DNA of 64,000 bases, from positions 1,860,001 through 1,924,000 of the forward strand of contig OZ242171.1 of the NCBI GenBank assembly GCA_965205525.1, read 5' to 3'. A program made the translations under genes and the position numbers. Within the stretch, counting starts at the first letter, position 1. Every line of letters starts with the position of its first letter. This document shows positions 61,265-64,000 of this stretch, in pieces. The stretch is from G965205525 sp965205525 (GTDB lineage Bacteria; Pseudomonadota; Gammaproteobacteria; JABABF01). The notes beneath the pieces were generated by a model. It was not told the DNA's origin, did no database searches, and saw nothing but the letters and a program-made list of their open reading frames with translations.

Positions 61265-61801
61265 ATGGCGGAGCTGAGCACCCTGGCGCGCCCCTACGCA
61301 AAGGCGGCTTTCGCCTTTGCCCGGGAGCACCGTGCGCTGCCCGCCTGGAGTGCCATGCTGGCAATGGCGGCGACGGTGGCAGAGGAGCCCCAAGTGGCGC
61401 AAAAGATAAATACTCCGAGCCTCAGCGCGACAGACCGGGCGACGCTGCTGATTGAGCTGTGCGGGGATGCGCTGGACCAGGCCGGTCGCAATTTTCTGCA
61501 CATTCTCGCCGAGAATCTTCGCCTGCCGCTCTTGGGAGAGGTCGCCCGTCTTTTTGAAGAGCTGAAGGCGGCGGCAGAAAAAGAGGCGGCAGTGGAAATT
61601 ATCTCGGCGATGCCCTTGGAGGAAGAGATGACTGCACGCCTCACTCAGGCCCTGGGCGCACGGCTCGGGCAAGAGGTGAGCGTTCGTGTTCGGATAGATG
61701 AGAATCTGCTCGGCGGTGCGGTGGTGCGTGCCGGGGACATGGTGATTGACGGTTCTGTGCAGGGTCGCTTGCAGCGTCTTGCAGAAGCGATAAAAAGCTG
61801 A
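61265..61801 (+). CDS. atpH: ATP synthase F1 subunit delta
   Basis: A 178-residue delta subunit that clamps the b stalk to the top of alpha3beta3. It starts MAELSTLARPYAKAAFAFA and ends with VRAGDMVIDGSVQGRLQRL, both standard. It begins 5 bp after atpF. Confidence 0.97.
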   Translation: MAELSTLARPYAKAAFAFAREHRALPAWSAMLAMAATVAEEPQVAQKINTPSLSATDRATLLIELCGDALDQAGRNFLHILAENLRLPLLGEVARLFEELKAAAEKEAAVEIISAMPLEEEMTARLTQALGARLGQEVSVRVRIDENLLGGAVVRAGDMVIDGSVQGRLQRLAEAIKS

Positions 61802-61828
61802 AGCAATTAATTTTCGGGAGAGCAGTGC

Positions 61829-63373
61829 ATGCAGCAGTTAAATCCATCTGAGATCAGCGACATTATTCGTCAGCGAATAGATCAGCTGGAGGTGCGGGCG
61901 GAAGCGCGCACCGAGGGTGTGCTGGTCAGTGTGCAGGACGGCATTGTCCGCATTCATGGCCTGCGCGATGTCATGTACGGCGAAATGATTGAATTTGAGG
62001 GCGGCAGTTACGGAATGGCCCTCAACTTGGAAAGAGATTCGGTGGGCGCCGTGGTGCTGGGGGACTACCTCGGCCTGAAAGAGGGGCAGAGCTGCCGCTG
62101 CACCGGCCGCATTCTGGAAGTGCCGGTGGGCCCGGCGCTGCTGGGCCGGGTGGTAGATGCCCTCGGAAATCCGGTGGACGGCAGGGGACCCCTCGCCGAC
62201 TGCGAGACCTCCCCCCTGGAGAAAGTCGCCCCCGGCGTTATCAGCCGCCAGTCGGTGAGCCAGCCGGTGCAGACCGGCCTGAAGGCCATTGACTCCATGG
62301 TGCCGGTGGGCCGGGGCCAGCGGGAGCTCATCATCGGCGACCGCCAGGTGGGCAAGACGGCGGTGGCGATTGACACCATCATCAACCAGCAGGGCGGTGA
62401 CCTGAAATGCATTTATGTGGCAGTGGGGCAGAAGCAATCTTCAATTGTCGGCGTGGTGCGCAAGCTGGAGGAGCACGGCGCAATGGAGCACACTATCGTG
62501 GTGGCGGCCGGGGCGGCCGACCCCGCTTCAATGCAGTTTCTCGCGCCCTTCGCCGGCTGCAGCATGGGCGAGTACTATCGCGACCGGGGCGAGGATGCCC
62601 TCATCATCTACGACGATTTAACCAAGCAGGCGTGGGCCTATCGGCAGATCTCCCTGCTGCTGCGCCGCCCGCCCGGCCGGGAGGCCTATCCCGGAGATGT
62701 GTTCTACCTGCACTCGCGCCTGTTGGAACGGGCTGCCCGGGTGAATGCAGAGCACGTGGAAAAAATTACGGATGGCGCGGTCAAGGGCCGTACCGGCTCC
62801 CTGACGGCGCTGCCCATCATTGAAACTCAGGCTGGCGATGTCTCCGCCTTTGTGCCTACCAATGTGATCTCCATCACCGATGGACAGATCTTTTTGGAAA
62901 CCGATTTATTCAACGCCGGCATCCGTCCTGCCATGAATTCGGGGCTGTCCGTTTCCAGGGTGGGCGGCGCTGCCCAGACCAGCATCATCAAGAAGCTGGG
63001 GGGCGGCATCCGTCTTGCCATGGCCCAGTACCGGGAGCTGGAAGCGTTTGCACAGTTTGCCTCGGACTTGGATGAGACCACCCGGGCGCAGCTGGAGCAT
63101 GGCCAGCGGGTGACGGAGCTGATGAAACAGAGGCAGTACTCGCCGCTGTCGGTGGCGGAGATGGCGATCGGCCTGTTTGCTGCCAACGAGGGCTACCTGA
63201 AGGAGGTGCCGGTAAAGAAAGTGGGGGACTACGAGGCCGCACTCCTTTCCTACATGAACAGCGAGTACACCAAGCTGATGGCAGAGGTCAACAAGACCGG
63301 CAAGTACGACGACGACATCACAAAAGCCTTTCGGGAAGCGCTGGACCAGTTTCAGGCGACACAGGGATGGTAG
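61829..63373 (+). CDS. atpA: ATP synthase F1 subunit alpha
   Basis: A 514-residue alpha subunit (513 in E. coli). It starts [17 protein letters not shown]. The P-loop is [15 protein letters not shown]. The conserved Arg finger region lies in [20 protein letters not shown] and [17 protein letters not shown]. It forms the hexamer with beta, whose gene would lie past the right edge. It starts 27 bp after atpH. Confidence 0.98.
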   Translation: MQQLNPSEISDIIRQRIDQLEVRAEARTEGVLVSVQDGIVRIHGLRDVMYGEMIEFEGGSYGMALNLERDSVGAVVLGDYLGLKEGQSCRCTGRILEVPVGPALLGRVVDALGNPVDGRGPLADCETSPLEKVAPGVISRQSVSQPVQTGLKAIDSMVPVGRGQRELIIGDRQVGKTAVAIDTIINQQGGDLKCIYVAVGQKQSSIVGVVRKLEEHGAMEHTIVVAAGAADPASMQFLAPFAGCSMGEYYRDRGEDALIIYDDLTKQAWAYRQISLLLRRPPGREAYPGDVFYLHSRLLERAARVNAEHVEKITDGAVKGRTGSLTALPIIETQAGDVSAFVPTNVISITDGQIFLETDLFNAGIRPAMNSGLSVSRVGGAAQTSIIKKLGGGIRLAMAQYRELEAFAQFASDLDETTRAQLEHGQRVTELMKQRQYSPLSVAEMAIGLFAANEGYLKEVPVKKVGDYEAALLSYMNSEYTKLMAEVNKTGKYDDDITKAFREALDQFQATQGW

Positions 63374-63423
63374 CCATGGCGATATTCCCGACATCCCCCC
63401 GCGGCTGACAGGGAGAGCGCAGC

Positions 63424-64000
63424 ATGGCCGCCGGCAAAGAGATCCGCACCAAGATCGCGAGCATTTCCAGCACGCAGAAAATTACCAGCGCGATGGAAAT
63501 GGTCGCGGCGAGCAAAATGCGCCGTGCTCAGGAGCGCATGGCCCGGGGCAAGCCCTATTCCGGCCACATCCGCAGCGTTATCGGTCATATCGCCTGTGCA
63601 ACACCGGAGCACCAGCATTTCTACATGGACGAGCGCGAGCCGAAGCGGGTGGGGCTTATCGTGGTCTCTACTGACAGGGGGCTGTGCGGCGGCTTGAATA
63701 TTTCCCTGTTCAAGGCAGTGGTCGGACACATGCGCCAGTGGAATGAGCAGGGCATTGAGGTGGAGCTGTGTCTCATCGGCGCTAAGGCTGGCGCCTTTTT
63801 CAAAAGTGTCGGCGGGAAAGCGGTCTCCCAGGTGCGCGGTCTTGGTGAGAAGCCGTCGGTGGAGGATCTGATAGGCACTGTGAAGATAATGCTGGACGGC
63901 TTTGAAGAGCAGCGCTTAGATCGTCTGTTCCTGGCCGGCAATGATTTTGTCAATACCATGACCCAGAGCCCGCAGGTCAAGCAGTTGCTGCCGCTGCCGG
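63424..64000 (+). CDS. atpG: ATP synthase F1 subunit gamma (partial, cut by window edge)
   Basis: The first 192 codons of the central rotor shaft. It starts [20 protein letters not shown], then [16 protein letters not shown], and includes the [10 protein letters not shown] signature. A typical gamma is about 290 residues, so roughly the last third lies outside the window. The ATG follows GGGAGAGCAGC. It is in the expected place after atpA; atpD and atpC should follow. Confidence 0.97.
   Translation, partial: MAAGKEIRTKIASISSTQKITSAMEMVAASKMRRAQERMARGKPYSGHIRSVIGHIACATPEHQHFYMDEREPKRVGLIVVSTDRGLCGGLNISLFKAVVGHMRQWNEQGIEVELCLIGAKAGAFFKSVGGKAVSQVRGLGEKPSVEDLIGTVKIMLDGFEEQRLDRLFLAGNDFVNTMTQSPQVKQLLPLP

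Overview
The window is a GC-rich chromosomal segment of a gammaproteobacterium, spanning its replication-origin neighbourhood. The evidence is the gene set parB-parA-rsmG-mnmG, mnmE-yidC-yidD-rnpA-rpmH, dnaA-dnaN-recF-gyrB and an F-type ATP synthase operon (atpI-B-E-F-H-A-G). Outer-membrane and LPS genes (LpxL-type acyltransferase, GmhB, TonB-dependent receptor) confirm a Gram-negative cell. The species cannot be named from the sequence alone. The mix of SDR oxidoreductases, a class III CoA-transferase, a TonB receptor, sulfotransferases and several gene remnants would suit a marine or host-associated lineage, but that is inference.

Layout. 0.3-6.1 kb, plus strand: lipid A acyltransferase, two short-chain dehydrogenases, a multicopper oxidase with an extra C-terminal domain, and gmhB. 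6.2-12.8 kb, minus strand: sterol-desaturase-type hydroxylase, an AT-rich GT10 fucosyltransferase-like gene, a TonB-dependent receptor and a PLP-dependent decarboxylase. 13-16 kb, plus strand: tag, an aldehyde dehydrogenase and a putative lipoprotein with a 2-keto-4-pentenoate-hydratase fold. 16.2-17.9 kb: two tandemly duplicated AT-rich sulfotransferases. 18.06-18.2 kb: a candidate small RNA with promoter and terminator, next to a collapsed sirtuin gene. 18.9-20.8 kb: a D-aminoacylase-type amidohydrolase.

21-38 kb is the origin core. parB, parA, rsmG and mnmG run leftward. A 468-bp gap follows with a long AT-rich dyad and two inverted DnaA-box-like sites. Then come mnmE, yidC, yidD, rnpA and rpmH (leftward), an 826-bp spacer with a 105-bp tandem duplication and hairpins, and dnaA, dnaN, recF and gyrB (rightward). 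Two parS-like sites lie inside recF.

38-51.7 kb is accessory: plsC, a formylglycine-generating enzyme with 17 proline-rich heptads, a Fic protein, a Bcr/CflA exporter, a CoA-transferase with an epimerase, a DUF1214 protein, GST, SDR and pyruvate kinase. Remnants of a second CoA-transferase, a LacI regulator, GAPDH and an ADP-ribosylglycohydrolase lie between them. 52-58.2 kb is one gene for a 2060-residue secreted protein: a seven-bladed propeller, about 14 Ig-like repeats and a dockerin-like end. A SMP-30 lactonase follows, then the ATP synthase operon, which runs off the right edge inside atpG.

No rRNA, tRNA, CRISPR array, transposase or phage gene was seen. The strongest leads are the giant propeller/Ig protein with its own promoter, the sRNA candidate, the heptad-repeat FGE, the lipoprotein hydratase homologue, and the origin-proximal cis elements (parS-like sites, DnaA-box dyad, 105-bp repeat).
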